Shown here one piece after another: positions 15,380-24,781 of a stretch of DNA of 33,420 bases. This DNA is from Merdicola sp905200315. Its GTDB lineage: Bacteria > Bacillota > Clostridia > TANB77 > CAG-508. The position numbers and the translations under genes are program-made. The stretch's first letter is position 1; every line of letters starts with the position of its first letter. The stretch is taken from NCBI GenBank assembly GCA_902461935.1, contig CABPZP010000017.1, positions 1 through 33,420 of the forward strand, in the 5' to 3' direction. The notes beneath the pieces are model-generated. The model was not told the origin of the DNA. It saw nothing but the letters and a program-made list of their open reading frames with translations, and did not search any database.

Positions 15380-17172
15380 ATTGTAAAGGTTGTTCCTTTG
15401 CCTTCTTCTGTTTCGAATGAAAGGTCTCCTTTGAAGTTAGATTTTATTGTAGAGTATGACATAAATAATCCAAGTCCTGAACCATTTTTTCCTTTAGTTG
15501 TTATCATTTCTTTAAATAGTTTTTGTTGTACTTCTTTGCTCATTCCTGAACCAAAGTCTTGAACTTTAATAACTAAATTATTATCTATTTTATCTATAAT
15601 AAGGTTAATTTGCTCGCCAGTTTTTCCTTCATAAGCTTGTATAGCATTTGAAATAAGGTTATTAACAACTTGTACTAAACTATTTACATCACCATCTAGA
15701 ATTGTATTTTTATCTACATTTATTTGTGTATTTAAAGTAATTAATGCATTTTTTAATTCATGTTTCATTAAAATATCTACTCGTTTTACAAGCTCATCAA
15801 TTGTAAAATCAACATCTTTATCAGAAGATAAGGTAACGGCTTGTCCCTTAACAGCTGTAATAATATCAGACATATATGCTGTATATTCTCTGATTTTTTC
15901 AATCCATTTTTTCATATCATTTGCAATTTCATGATGATCTTCGTTTGTTACTTCTGGGTCTCCAATAGATGCATCATATTCTTTTATTAAGTCACTAATT
16001 CCTTCAGCTGCGCCAGAAATTGACATTATAGGTGTTTTTAAATTGTGTGAGATACCCCCAATTAATTGACCAAGAGAAGCTAAACGCTCTTTTTCTACTA
16101 ATCTATCTTGGTTATCTTGAATTGTATGCATATCTTCAATATGTTGAGTTATATCTTTTAATAATATTAGTGTTCCTAAATACATATCTTCAGAATATAT
16201 ACTACAAATTTCTACATTGAAGTATTTGTTTATTGGTTTTAATTCTTTCTCAATTCTAACTGTATGTCTAGTTTTCTTTGCCTGATTAATAAGTTCTAAT
16301 AATTTTTTTGTGTCTATATTTAATTTTAATTTATTTGTTAAATTTAATAAACTTGATTTACGTATTTCTTTTTCAGAGGTGTTAAAAGTAGTTGTTAAAG
16401 TATGATTAAAATCTGTTATATTATTATTTTCATCTAAAACTATATAACTATCAGAAATTCTATCTACAACCTTTTGTAGAGCTATAGGTGCAACACTTAA
16501 AAAATTAAATTTAAATATTGCAATAGCGTAAAATAACATAGCAATAGAAAAACTAATTGGTGTGGCAAAAATTGATAAATTAAGTATTCCTAAAGTTCCA
16601 ATAATATTTATTATTAAACATATTGCTGTACCAGTACATATTAATAGTGATTGTTTAGAAAATAAACCAGAATTTTTAATTGAATTTTTTAATAACATAA
16701 TTATACTAATTATGAGTAGACCGTATGTATATATTGTATGTATATTAAAATAATTTCCGTATTTCATTTCGCCAAGATTACTAGAATATTCTTTGTAAAA
16801 TAAGTGATGATAGTTGTTAGTCCATACCATAATAATAGAAATTACAGGTATTATAAAAACTAAAATATATTTTAATTTAAATTTTAATTTTGTGTTGTTA
16901 AATGCAAGAGCAGTAAAGAAAATACTAACAGGTAAAAAACATGTTCCAATGTATATATAGCTTTCAAATGGTACTGGATTAATATTAAAATATGTATTGC
17001 AAATAGATTGAATAAGAACACCTGTACTAACAATTAATACACATACTAGTGCAGTTGCAAATATTTTTTGCAACTGCACTAAAGGTTTCTTTTTTAATAC
17101 ATAATATAACATAAACAAAATTGTTAATGTTGATAAAGATAATAAAATTTGAGATATGGTTAAAGATTTCAT
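15364..17172 (-). CDS. Membrane sensor histidine kinase (7TM-PAS-HisKA-HATPase)
   Basis: This 602-aa kinase is predicted in the cytoplasmic membrane. Residues 1-225 contain about seven hydrophobic helices, typical of the N-terminal 7TM region of some Gram-positive kinases. A PAS-like domain spans about 235-345. The phosphoacceptor is H376 in GGISHNLKTP, a variant of the usual H-box. The ATPase domain has the N-box (NNLISNA, about 504-510), G1 (D539-FGSGM) and G2 (G564-SGLGLF). It lacks a receiver and no regulator gene adjoins it. Its ATG is 15 bases after the NRPS stop, with AAAGGA as ribosome binding site and no promoter between, so it is almost certainly in the NRPS transcript. It may sense the NRPS product or gate its synthesis. 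The HD-GYP regulator at 11972-13036 is the nearest candidate partner. Confidence 0.92.
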   Translation of the reverse strand: MKSLTISQILLSLSTLTILFMLYYVLKKKPLVQLQKIFATALVCVLIVSTGVLIQSICNTYFNINPVPFESYIYIGTCFLPVSIFFTALAFNNTKLKFKLKYILVFIIPVISIIMVWTNNYHHLFYKEYSSNLGEMKYGNYFNIHTIYTYGLLIISIIMLLKNSIKNSGLFSKQSLLICTGTAICLIINIIGTLGILNLSIFATPISFSIAMLFYAIAIFKFNFLSVAPIALQKVVDRISDSYIVLDENNNITDFNHTLTTTFNTSEKEIRKSSLLNLTNKLKLNIDTKKLLELINQAKKTRHTVRIEKELKPINKYFNVEICSIYSEDMYLGTLILLKDITQHIEDMHTIQDNQDRLVEKERLASLGQLIGGISHNLKTPIMSISGAAEGISDLIKEYDASIGDPEVTNEDHHEIANDMKKWIEKIREYTAYMSDIITAVKGQAVTLSSDKDVDFTIDELVKRVDILMKHELKNALITLNTQINVDKNTILDGDVNSLVQVVNNLISNAIQAYEGKTGEQINLIIDKIDNNLVIKVQDFGSGMSKEVQQKLFKEMITTKGKNGSGLGLFMSYSTIKSNFKGDLSFETEEGKGTTFTIKIPM

Positions 17173-17187
17173 AATTATATCCTTTCT

Positions 17188-20100
17188 TTATTTTATAAAA
17201 CCAATTTTTTTAAAATAATTCATATATTTTATTATATATGTTTCATCAATATTTTTCCATAAAAAACCTATATTTTTTAAATATAATTCTGATAATTGAT
17301 ATTCAACTCTAACATTAGTAGTATAAATTAAATTTTTATCAGAATCAAGATCATGTATAATTCCAGATAATATATCATTTTTAGAATCATTAATTATAAT
17401 ATTTGAAATGATATTGCTCATTTCTTTATCTGAAGCTGGAATTAACTTGTAATTTAATTTTTTCAAAGTACTTAAAAGCAATGAGATAGCTAATAAATTT
17501 GGATTATATATATGTAAAACATTGCAATTACTATTATGTTGTAATATTTTTATTATAGCTTCACTACACAAATCAACAGGGCCAAGTTCTAAAGCATGAT
17601 ATTTTAAGTATTCTGGATAGTATCTAAGTTCAATAAAAGATTTTAGCCTTTTTGCAAATGCATTTTCATTTGCATTTTGCTGAAAACAACCATCTGAATA
17701 TCTATTGGTTATGTTTCCCATTCTTAATATTTGAGCATCAAGCCCATCGAAAATTGCATTTAAAACAATCATTTCTGCTTTATATTTTGTTATTGTATAA
17801 ACGCCTGATATTTTTTGGTCGATATATAAAGAAGATTCTCTAAATACTTTCTTTTTGTTTATGTTTTCAGCATTTTCTATTATTGCTTCATCTTTTTCAC
17901 CATTTCCAGAAACACTTATTGTAGAAATATGCAATAATCGTTTGTTTAGTTTTTTACAGAAATCTACAATATTTTGAGTTCCTTTTACATTTATATCATT
18001 AAATAATTGACTTTGACCATAATGTTTTACAAGTGCTCCAGAATTTATTACGGTTGTAATATTATTTTTTAATAGTTGTAAATCTTTATCTGATAAAGAT
18101 AAATTTTCATATATAATATCACCTTGTATAACATGGATTCTATTTTTATTTTTTATCCAAAAGTCTTTTCCAAAATAAAAATCTAATTTTTCCTTTAATC
18201 TGACTTCTGGATTTAGATTATCTTTAGGCCTAATTAGACAATATATTTCTCCATTAGTATTTCTTAAAAATGATTCTAGTATATGTATTCCTAAAAATCC
18301 AGTAGAACCTATTAATAAAATACTTTTAACATCAAATTTTTTTATTGTTGAAATACAATCAAGGGTATTTCTACTTAAAACAGTATTAATTTTAGAATAA
18401 TCATATTTATAAATATCAGATGATTTATCTCTTCTGAATTTTGCTGATAATTCCTTTATAGTTGGATGATTAAATATATCTGCATATTCAAAGTTAAAGT
18501 CATATTTTAATGCTTCAATTTGCATTTTTATTGCAGATATTGAATCTCCTCCAATATCAAAGAAATTATCATCAACAGAGATATTTTCAATGTGCAAAAT
18601 GTTTTTCCATATTTGAAGCAATTTTGCTTCTTTGTCTGTAAATTGATTAGGGTCTACTTCTTTGAAGCTTTTATTTAAAGATGGAACTGGCAAAGCTTTT
18701 CTATCAATTTTTCTATTTATTGTATAAGGCATTTCATCTAAATGAATTATATAGCTTGGTACCATATAAGGTGGTAGATATTTTTTTATATAAGATTTAA
18801 CTTCTGACTCTTTAACTTCTTTTGAACCATCTGTAACATAATATCCACACAAAAACTCTCTACTTTCAATATTGAATTTATTAACAATTGCGGCTGAAAC
18901 ACCCGGCATTTGTTCAATTTTATTTTCGATTTCTCCAAGTTCAATTCTTAAACCACGTAATTTTATTTGGTTATCAACTCTACCAAGACATTGTATCTTT
19001 CCATCAAAGGTCCATCTACCAATATCACCAGAACGATACATTCTTCCAGAACCAAATTTGTTTGGCAAGAATCTTTGATTTGTAAGTTCTGGGTTGCCTA
19101 AATATCCAATACCTACTTGAATACCAGAAATATATATTTCTCCTACAACGCCTATAGGTACAGGTTGCATATTTTTATCTAAAATGTGCATTTGTGTATT
19201 CATTGTTGGAGGACCGGTAGTAATTTCTGTTTCTCCGTTTAAATTTTGTACATTAGATAATATAGTTATTTCACTTGGGCCATATATGTTAAATACTGTA
19301 ATATCATCAGCTAAAGCTTTTAGGTCTTTTACAAATTTTTCTGGTAAAGGTTCGCCACCGAAAACCATATTTTTTACAAGTTTTAAAGAACTATCTGGTT
19401 CCCTGTTATCATATAAAATTTTCATAAGACTTGGTGTTACTGTCATTACATCTACATTGTGGTGTTTTATTAGGGTATCTAATAATTTTGGATTTCTGTG
19501 TTCTGCATTATTTGCCATTACTATACTTAATCCATGTGTTAATGAAACAATTATTTCGTATACAAATATATCAAAAGGTGTAGATGTAACAGAAAGTAAA
19601 GTGTGGTGCTTTCCATCTCTTAAATAATCAAGAGCTCTGGTCATTGCTTTTGCCATGTTTGTAAAGCCTACTTGATTTAGCATAACTCCTTTTGGTAGTC
19701 CTGTTGAACCTGAAGTATATATAATATAAGACAAATCTTCCATATTTTTATGTACCTTTGGATTTTCTTTATTAGTTTCATAAATAGGATTATTTTCTAA
19801 ATCAATTTCTACACAATCAGGGATTTCTTTAACTATTTCTTTTAGTTCTTTTTGTGTAAGAACATATTGTGCTTTACAACTGCTTATATAATATTTTGTT
19901 CTGTCTAAAGGATATGTTGGGTCAATATTTAAAAATGCCCCACCAGCTTTCATAATAGCAAGCATAGATACAATAGTTTCAAAGGAACGGTTTGTCATTA
20001 TTGCCACAATATCATTAGAATGAACACCATTTTTAATTAGATAGTTTGCTAAACTGTTAGCTTTTTCATTTAATTGTTTATAAGTTAATGTTTTATTTTC

Positions 20101-23100
20101 ACAGATAACAGCAATTTTATCTGGATGATTATGTACTTGTTCTTCAATTAAGTCTGATACGGTATCATTGTTTATAGGCCCTTCTGTAGCGTTAAACTTT
20201 AATAATAGTGATTGTTCATTAGGGGTAATCATATTTAAAGTATCTATGTTTGGGTTACAATTTTTTGAAATATTTTCTAACAAATATATATAATGCTCTA
20301 ATATGTTTTGAACAGTATTTTCTTTAAATAAATCAGTATTGTATTCTAAATTTAATGTGTGTGTATTAGGTATAATTTCCAAAGATAAATTAAACTTAGA
20401 AGTCTTAGTATTTGCATATAGCATTTTAGGTGATGAGCCATCTATTATTGGCAAATCGCTATTTTCATTTTGATATGTAAACATTACATCAAACAAATTC
20501 GTATTAGAGTTTATATTTAGTAGTTTTACTAAAGCATCATAAGGGTATGGTTGATTTTGCATTGCAAATAAAACATTTTCTTTTACAGTTTTTAATAATT
20601 CTTCAAATTTAGTATTAGAATTAATTTGTAGTTGCAATGGAATATTATTTACAAACATACCTATAATATTTTCTAATTCTTTTGAAAATCTACCAGAAAT
20701 AGGACTTCCAATAATAATATTATTTTGACCAGTATATCTATATAAAAGTACATAAAAAACAGTTAAACAAAATACGTATGGTGTAACATTGTATTTTTTT
20801 GAAAGTGCTTCTATTTTTTCAAAGGTTTCATTAGAAATTGTTGTATGTAATGTATTTCCATTAAAAGTTTTTTGTTGTGAAACAGGAAAATCATAAGGTA
20901 AATTAATAACAGGAATTTCAACATTATTAAATTTTTCTTTCCAATTATTCTCTAATATTTTGAATTCGCTTGAAGAATTATAGTTATTTTCCCAAATACT
21001 AAAATCTTTATAATCAATTTCAAAATTGCCAGTAGATTCATTATTGTACATTTTACAAAATTCATTTATTAGAAGTTGCAAAGATGTTCCATCTAAGATA
21101 ATGTGGTGCGAATCTATTAATAGAAGAGTTTGCTCATTATTAATATAATATAATTTAACTCTAAGTAATGGAGCAACTTCTAAATCAAAGGCTTTTGGAA
21201 AATTATTTATAATATTTTGTACTTCTTCATTAGTAGTATTTACCACATCAATATTTATAGAAGCGGTATCTAAAATGTATTGTTTTGGTGTTCCGTTTAT
21301 AATTTGAAAGCAAGTTCTAAAACTACTATGCTTTGCAATTAAAGAGTTAAAGATTTCTTCTGTTTTTGATTTGTCAAGAATTGTGTTGAATAACAAACCT
21401 CCACATATATTGTAAACAAGATTATTATTAGATGCTTTTGAGGCATAATATATCCTTTTTTGAGCAGAAGATAGTTCATAATATTCACTTCTATTTTCTG
21501 TATGTTTAATACTATATTTTCTTGAAACATTGCTATCCAAAAATTTAGCTAATTTTTCTATATTTAATAATTTATACAATTGAGAAGGTGCAATTTCTAT
21601 ATTAAACTCTTCTATTATTTTTGAAGAAATTTGTATTATATTTAAAGAATCTAGCCCAATTGTAAAGAAATCTGTGGTTATACCAAAATTTGTATTTTGA
21701 GCCAATTCTGATACAATGTCAAATAGTTTCTTTTCAGTTTCTGTTTGTGGTTTTTGATAACTATTATTTTCAAAATTAAGTTCAATATTTTGTAATTTTA
21801 TTTTATCTATTTTTCCATTAGGTGTTGTTGGAAAACTATCTAAAAATACAAATTCATTAGGTATCATATATAAAGGTAGTTTGTTCATTAAAAAATTCTT
21901 TAGGTCTAACATATTTGTTTTTTTATTAGAAGAAACAAATGCAATTAATTTATCATGATTGTTAATTTTTCTAACAATTACTGCTACTTTAGTTGAATTT
22001 GTTTTATCAAAATTTTCTATGCTTTCTTCAATTTCCCCAAGTTCAATACGTAAACCTCTAAGTTTTATTTGATGGTCCATTCTTCCTTTACATTCAATTG
22101 TTCCATTGTCGTTCCATTTTCCTAAATCACCAACACTATACATAATTGTTCCTGGGTTAAATTTATTATCTATAAATTTTTCATTTGTTAACAAATCATT
22201 ATATAAATAGCCTTTTCCAACTCCATCACCGGCAATATATATTTCACCTACACAGTTTTTTGGCAACAAATTTAAATTTTTGTCTAATATATATATTTGT
22301 GTATTAGCTAAAGGTTTTCCTATTGTAATATTTTCTAAGTTTGTAACATTTGTAATTGTTGAAAATATAGTCGTTTCAGATGGTCCGTATCCATTATAAA
22401 TAGTTACATTTGGAGATATTTGTTTTATTTTATTTACTAATGATAAAGGTAATTGTTCTCCAGCTAATATTACATATTTTAAATTAGAAAAATTGTTTTT
22501 ATTAGTTAATGAATCAATATGAAAATTCATAGTAGAAGGAGTTGTTTGAATTATTTCTATATTATTTTCCACTATTAATTTCTCTAATTTTTTAGTAACT
22601 TTTTGTTCTATATTGTTTGTTATAAAAACTTTTAGACCTCTTGTTAAAGAAATTATACTTTCAAATGCAAATATATCAAATGATATTGTAGTTACAGAAA
22701 CAATTGAATGTTGAAAATCATCTTGTAAATATTTAACTTTATTTAAAACACCACAATATAAATTTGTAAAGCTTTGTTGAGTTAGCATAACTCCTTTAGG
22801 CTTTCCTGTAGAACCAGATGTATATATTACATAAGATAAATCATCTGAATTAGATATATTTTCGAGATTTTCTACATTACCAGAATATAATGCTTCATTA
22901 TCTAAATCAATAAATATTTTATTTGAATCCAAATTTTTATTTATAGATTTTTGAGTTAGAATTAAGCTAGCTTTACTATCTTCTAACATATACGCAATTC
23001 TATCATCCGGATAATCTGGGTCAACTGGAATATATGCACCTCCAGACTTTAAAACTGCAAGAATTGCGATTATCATTTCAAAAGAACGATTAACAAGTAT

Positions 23101-24621
23101 AGCAATTATTTGATTATTAGTAATACCAGTTTTTCTTAGGTAATGTGCAAGTTGATTTGCTTTTTCATTTAATTCTTTATATGTTAATGTTTTACCTTCA
23201 AAAACTAAAGCTATATTATTAGGTGTTTTCTCAGCTTGTGTTTCAAATAATTCAGCAATAGTTTTGGTTTTATCATAATTTAATTTTGTATTATTAAAGG
23301 TATATAATAATTCTTCTTTTTCTTTTTCAGTTACAATTTCAATGTTATTTAGCTCAATTTCATTATTTTCAATAATTTGATTTATGATATATAAAATACG
23401 ATTATGAATATCTATAATTTCATTTTCTGTGAATTTTTGTGTTTTAAAATCATAATCTATATTTAAGCTACCTATATTATTTAAATCTTCAATATGAATT
23501 TGTAATTCATCTGCACAATTGCCATTGAAAGTCCATTCTGTTGAATAGTCTGAACCAATAGTATCAGCCTTTGTAATTTGATAAGATAATAAAATATTAT
23601 ATAAATTAGGTGTATTAGAATTTTCTTTTCTTAAATCTTGTAAAATGTTTTCATAAGGATAACGTTGATGCCTAAGCATACTAAGACTATTTGACGCAAT
23701 ACTGCTAACCAAATCTGTAAATGTTTTTGAATTTTCAATATTAACACGCAAAGGTTGTGTACTAATAAACATACCTATAGTGCTTTTTTCTGAGAAATTA
23801 ATTCTATTTAATATTGGAGTTCCAATAACAAAATCTGTTAAATTACAAACTCTTCCAATATATAATGCATAAATTGACATAAAAAAATTATATGCTGAAA
23901 TTTTATTTTTTTTGCAATAATCATTTATTTTAGAATTTAATTTTTTATCAATAACAAAAGTTTTTCTTTCAGCAATACAAGAAACCTCTTCATAATTCTT
24001 AATCTTTGAAGGAATACTTGCAACTTCTGGAATACTAGCAAATACATTATTCCAATATTCTTTATCTTTCTTAAATTTTTCACTTTTCAAGTAATTATTC
24101 TCCGCAACACAAAAATCTATATAAGAAGAAGTTATAGGCTCTTCTGTAGATAATCCAGAAAGATAATTATAAGCTTTTATAATTTCCTTGCAAATTAAAC
24201 CAAGACTCCAAGAATCAGCCAAAATATGGTGAATATTTAATACAAATCCACCTTTTCCATCTGGAAGTCTATAAATTTTAAATTTGTAAAGATTATTTTT
24301 ATCAATATCAAAAATACTATTTATAAGTGAATTTTGAATTGATAAAATTTCGCTTTCATTAGCAATGTCAACAATTTTCACATCAACAAATTTATAATTT
24401 GATATGCATTGTTTAACCATTCCATTGGTTGTAATTAGTTTAATTCTAAAGCAATCATTATTTTTAATAACTAAATTAATAGCTTTAACTAAAATATCAA
24501 AATTAATTTTAAAATTTAATTTTGCAGTTCCACAAATATTGTTAACAGAAGTGCCTTTATAATATTGTTCTGTAAGCCAAATAGACTTTTGTGGGTTTGT
24601 TAATTCATATAAATTTTCCAT
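17188..24621 (-). CDS. Two-module NRPS with terminal reductase (C-A-T-C-A-T-R)
   Basis: This 2,477-aa synthetase has a complete domain order. C1 occupies about residues 1-430 (HHILADS near 131). A1 is about 460-960 (YTSGSTGKPKG near 598). T1 is near 990 (GLDSL). C2 is about 1030-1450 (SHHIILDG near 1170), A2 about 1480-1960 (YTSGSTGLPKG near 1634), and T2 is near 2022 (GGDS). A thioester reductase domain covers about 2090-2477, with GSTGFLG near 2103 and YxxxK near 2274. The R domain uses NAD(P)H to release an aldehyde, so a dipeptide aldehyde is expected, which may cyclise to a pyrazinone. The N-terminal C domain suggests an acyl or other starter. By-eye A-domain codes are D-I-F-T-I-A-G-I-F-K and D-I-Y-V-V-G-I-I-L-K, not clear matches to any I know. 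The start at 24621 has GAAGGA upstream; an ATG at 24702 lies before the promoter. Related NRPSs are known from gut Clostridia. Confidence 0.93.
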   Translation of the reverse strand: MENLYELTNPQKSIWLTEQYYKGTSVNNICGTAKLNFKINFDILVKAINLVIKNNDCFRIKLITTNGMVKQCISNYKFVDVKIVDIANESEILSIQNSLINSIFDIDKNNLYKFKIYRLPDGKGGFVLNIHHILADSWSLGLICKEIIKAYNYLSGLSTEEPITSSYIDFCVAENNYLKSEKFKKDKEYWNNVFASIPEVASIPSKIKNYEEVSCIAERKTFVIDKKLNSKINDYCKKNKISAYNFFMSIYALYIGRVCNLTDFVIGTPILNRINFSEKSTIGMFISTQPLRVNIENSKTFTDLVSSIASNSLSMLRHQRYPYENILQDLRKENSNTPNLYNILLSYQITKADTIGSDYSTEWTFNGNCADELQIHIEDLNNIGSLNIDYDFKTQKFTENEIIDIHNRILYIINQIIENNEIELNNIEIVTEKEKEELLYTFNNTKLNYDKTKTIAELFETQAEKTPNNIALVFEGKTLTYKELNEKANQLAHYLRKTGITNNQIIAILVNRSFEMIIAILAVLKSGGAYIPVDPDYPDDRIAYMLEDSKASLILTQKSINKNLDSNKIFIDLDNEALYSGNVENLENISNSDDLSYVIYTSGSTGKPKGVMLTQQSFTNLYCGVLNKVKYLQDDFQHSIVSVTTISFDIFAFESIISLTRGLKVFITNNIEQKVTKKLEKLIVENNIEIIQTTPSTMNFHIDSLTNKNNFSNLKYVILAGEQLPLSLVNKIKQISPNVTIYNGYGPSETTIFSTITNVTNLENITIGKPLANTQIYILDKNLNLLPKNCVGEIYIAGDGVGKGYLYNDLLTNEKFIDNKFNPGTIMYSVGDLGKWNDNGTIECKGRMDHQIKLRGLRIELGEIEESIENFDKTNSTKVAVIVRKINNHDKLIAFVSSNKKTNMLDLKNFLMNKLPLYMIPNEFVFLDSFPTTPNGKIDKIKLQNIELNFENNSYQKPQTETEKKLFDIVSELAQNTNFGITTDFFTIGLDSLNIIQISSKIIEEFNIEIAPSQLYKLLNIEKLAKFLDSNVSRKYSIKHTENRSEYYELSSAQKRIYYASKASNNNLVYNICGGLLFNTILDKSKTEEIFNSLIAKHSSFRTCFQIINGTPKQYILDTASINIDVVNTTNEEVQNIINNFPKAFDLEVAPLLRVKLYYINNEQTLLLIDSHHIILDGTSLQLLINEFCKMYNNESTGNFEIDYKDFSIWENNYNSSSEFKILENNWKEKFNNVEIPVINLPYDFPVSQQKTFNGNTLHTTISNETFEKIEALSKKYNVTPYVFCLTVFYVLLYRYTGQNNIIIGSPISGRFSKELENIIGMFVNNIPLQLQINSNTKFEELLKTVKENVLFAMQNQPYPYDALVKLLNINSNTNLFDVMFTYQNENSDLPIIDGSSPKMLYANTKTSKFNLSLEIIPNTHTLNLEYNTDLFKENTVQNILEHYIYLLENISKNCNPNIDTLNMITPNEQSLLLKFNATEGPINNDTVSDLIEEQVHNHPDKIAVICENKTLTYKQLNEKANSLANYLIKNGVHSNDIVAIMTNRSFETIVSMLAIMKAGGAFLNIDPTYPLDRTKYYISSCKAQYVLTQKELKEIVKEIPDCVEIDLENNPIYETNKENPKVHKNMEDLSYIIYTSGSTGLPKGVMLNQVGFTNMAKAMTRALDYLRDGKHHTLLSVTSTPFDIFVYEIIVSLTHGLSIVMANNAEHRNPKLLDTLIKHHNVDVMTVTPSLMKILYDNREPDSSLKLVKNMVFGGEPLPEKFVKDLKALADDITVFNIYGPSEITILSNVQNLNGETEITTGPPTMNTQMHILDKNMQPVPIGVVGEIYISGIQVGIGYLGNPELTNQRFLPNKFGSGRMYRSGDIGRWTFDGKIQCLGRVDNQIKLRGLRIELGEIENKIEQMPGVSAAIVNKFNIESREFLCGYYVTDGSKEVKESEVKSYIKKYLPPYMVPSYIIHLDEMPYTINRKIDRKALPVPSLNKSFKEVDPNQFTDKEAKLLQIWKNILHIENISVDDNFFDIGGDSISAIKMQIEALKYDFNFEYADIFNHPTIKELSAKFRRDKSSDIYKYDYSKINTVLSRNTLDCISTIKKFDVKSILLIGSTGFLGIHILESFLRNTNGEIYCLIRPKDNLNPEVRLKEKLDFYFGKDFWIKNKNRIHVIQGDIIYENLSLSDKDLQLLKNNITTVINSGALVKHYGQSQLFNDINVKGTQNIVDFCKKLNKRLLHISTISVSGNGEKDEAIIENAENINKKKVFRESSLYIDQKISGVYTITKYKAEMIVLNAIFDGLDAQILRMGNITNRYSDGCFQQNANENAFAKRLKSFIELRYYPEYLKYHALELGPVDLCSEAIIKILQHNSNCNVLHIYNPNLLAISLLLSTLKKLNYKLIPASDKEMSNIISNIIINDSKNDILSGIIHDLDSDKNLIYTTNVRVEYQLSELYLKNIGFLWKNIDETYIIKYMNYFKKIGFIK

Positions 24622-24660
24622 AAAACATCCTTCTTTTTTTGTAAGTATAATTATGGAAAA

Positions 24661-24689
24661 ATTATATATTAAAAACATATAAAAATCAA
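24661..24689 (-). promoter_or_regulatory. Sigma-A promoter of the NRPS-kinase operon
   Basis: On the minus strand TTGATT (24689-24684) and TATAAT (24666-24661) have 17-base spacing. Transcription would start near 24654, leaving a leader of about 33 bases to the ATG at 24621. This rules out the farther ATG at 24702. I see no clear operator or attenuator in the divergent gap. Confidence 0.7.
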
Positions 24690-24781
24690 ACAATTTCGAC
24701 ATTTTTTATAAATAAAATTTAAAGGTATTTTTTTGTAAAAAATGTAAATAATACTTAAAGAAAAATTCTAGGAGGGTACAT

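Noticed and set aside
15359..15562. Small plus-strand frame over the end of the kinase gene
   Set aside because: It begins inside the kinase terminator hairpin and is fully antisense to the conserved ATPase domain.
24622..24702. N-terminal extension of the NRPS starting at 24702
   Set aside because: The -10 box (24661-24666) and a good ribosome binding site place the start at 24621. The extension has no ribosome binding site and precedes the predicted transcript start.
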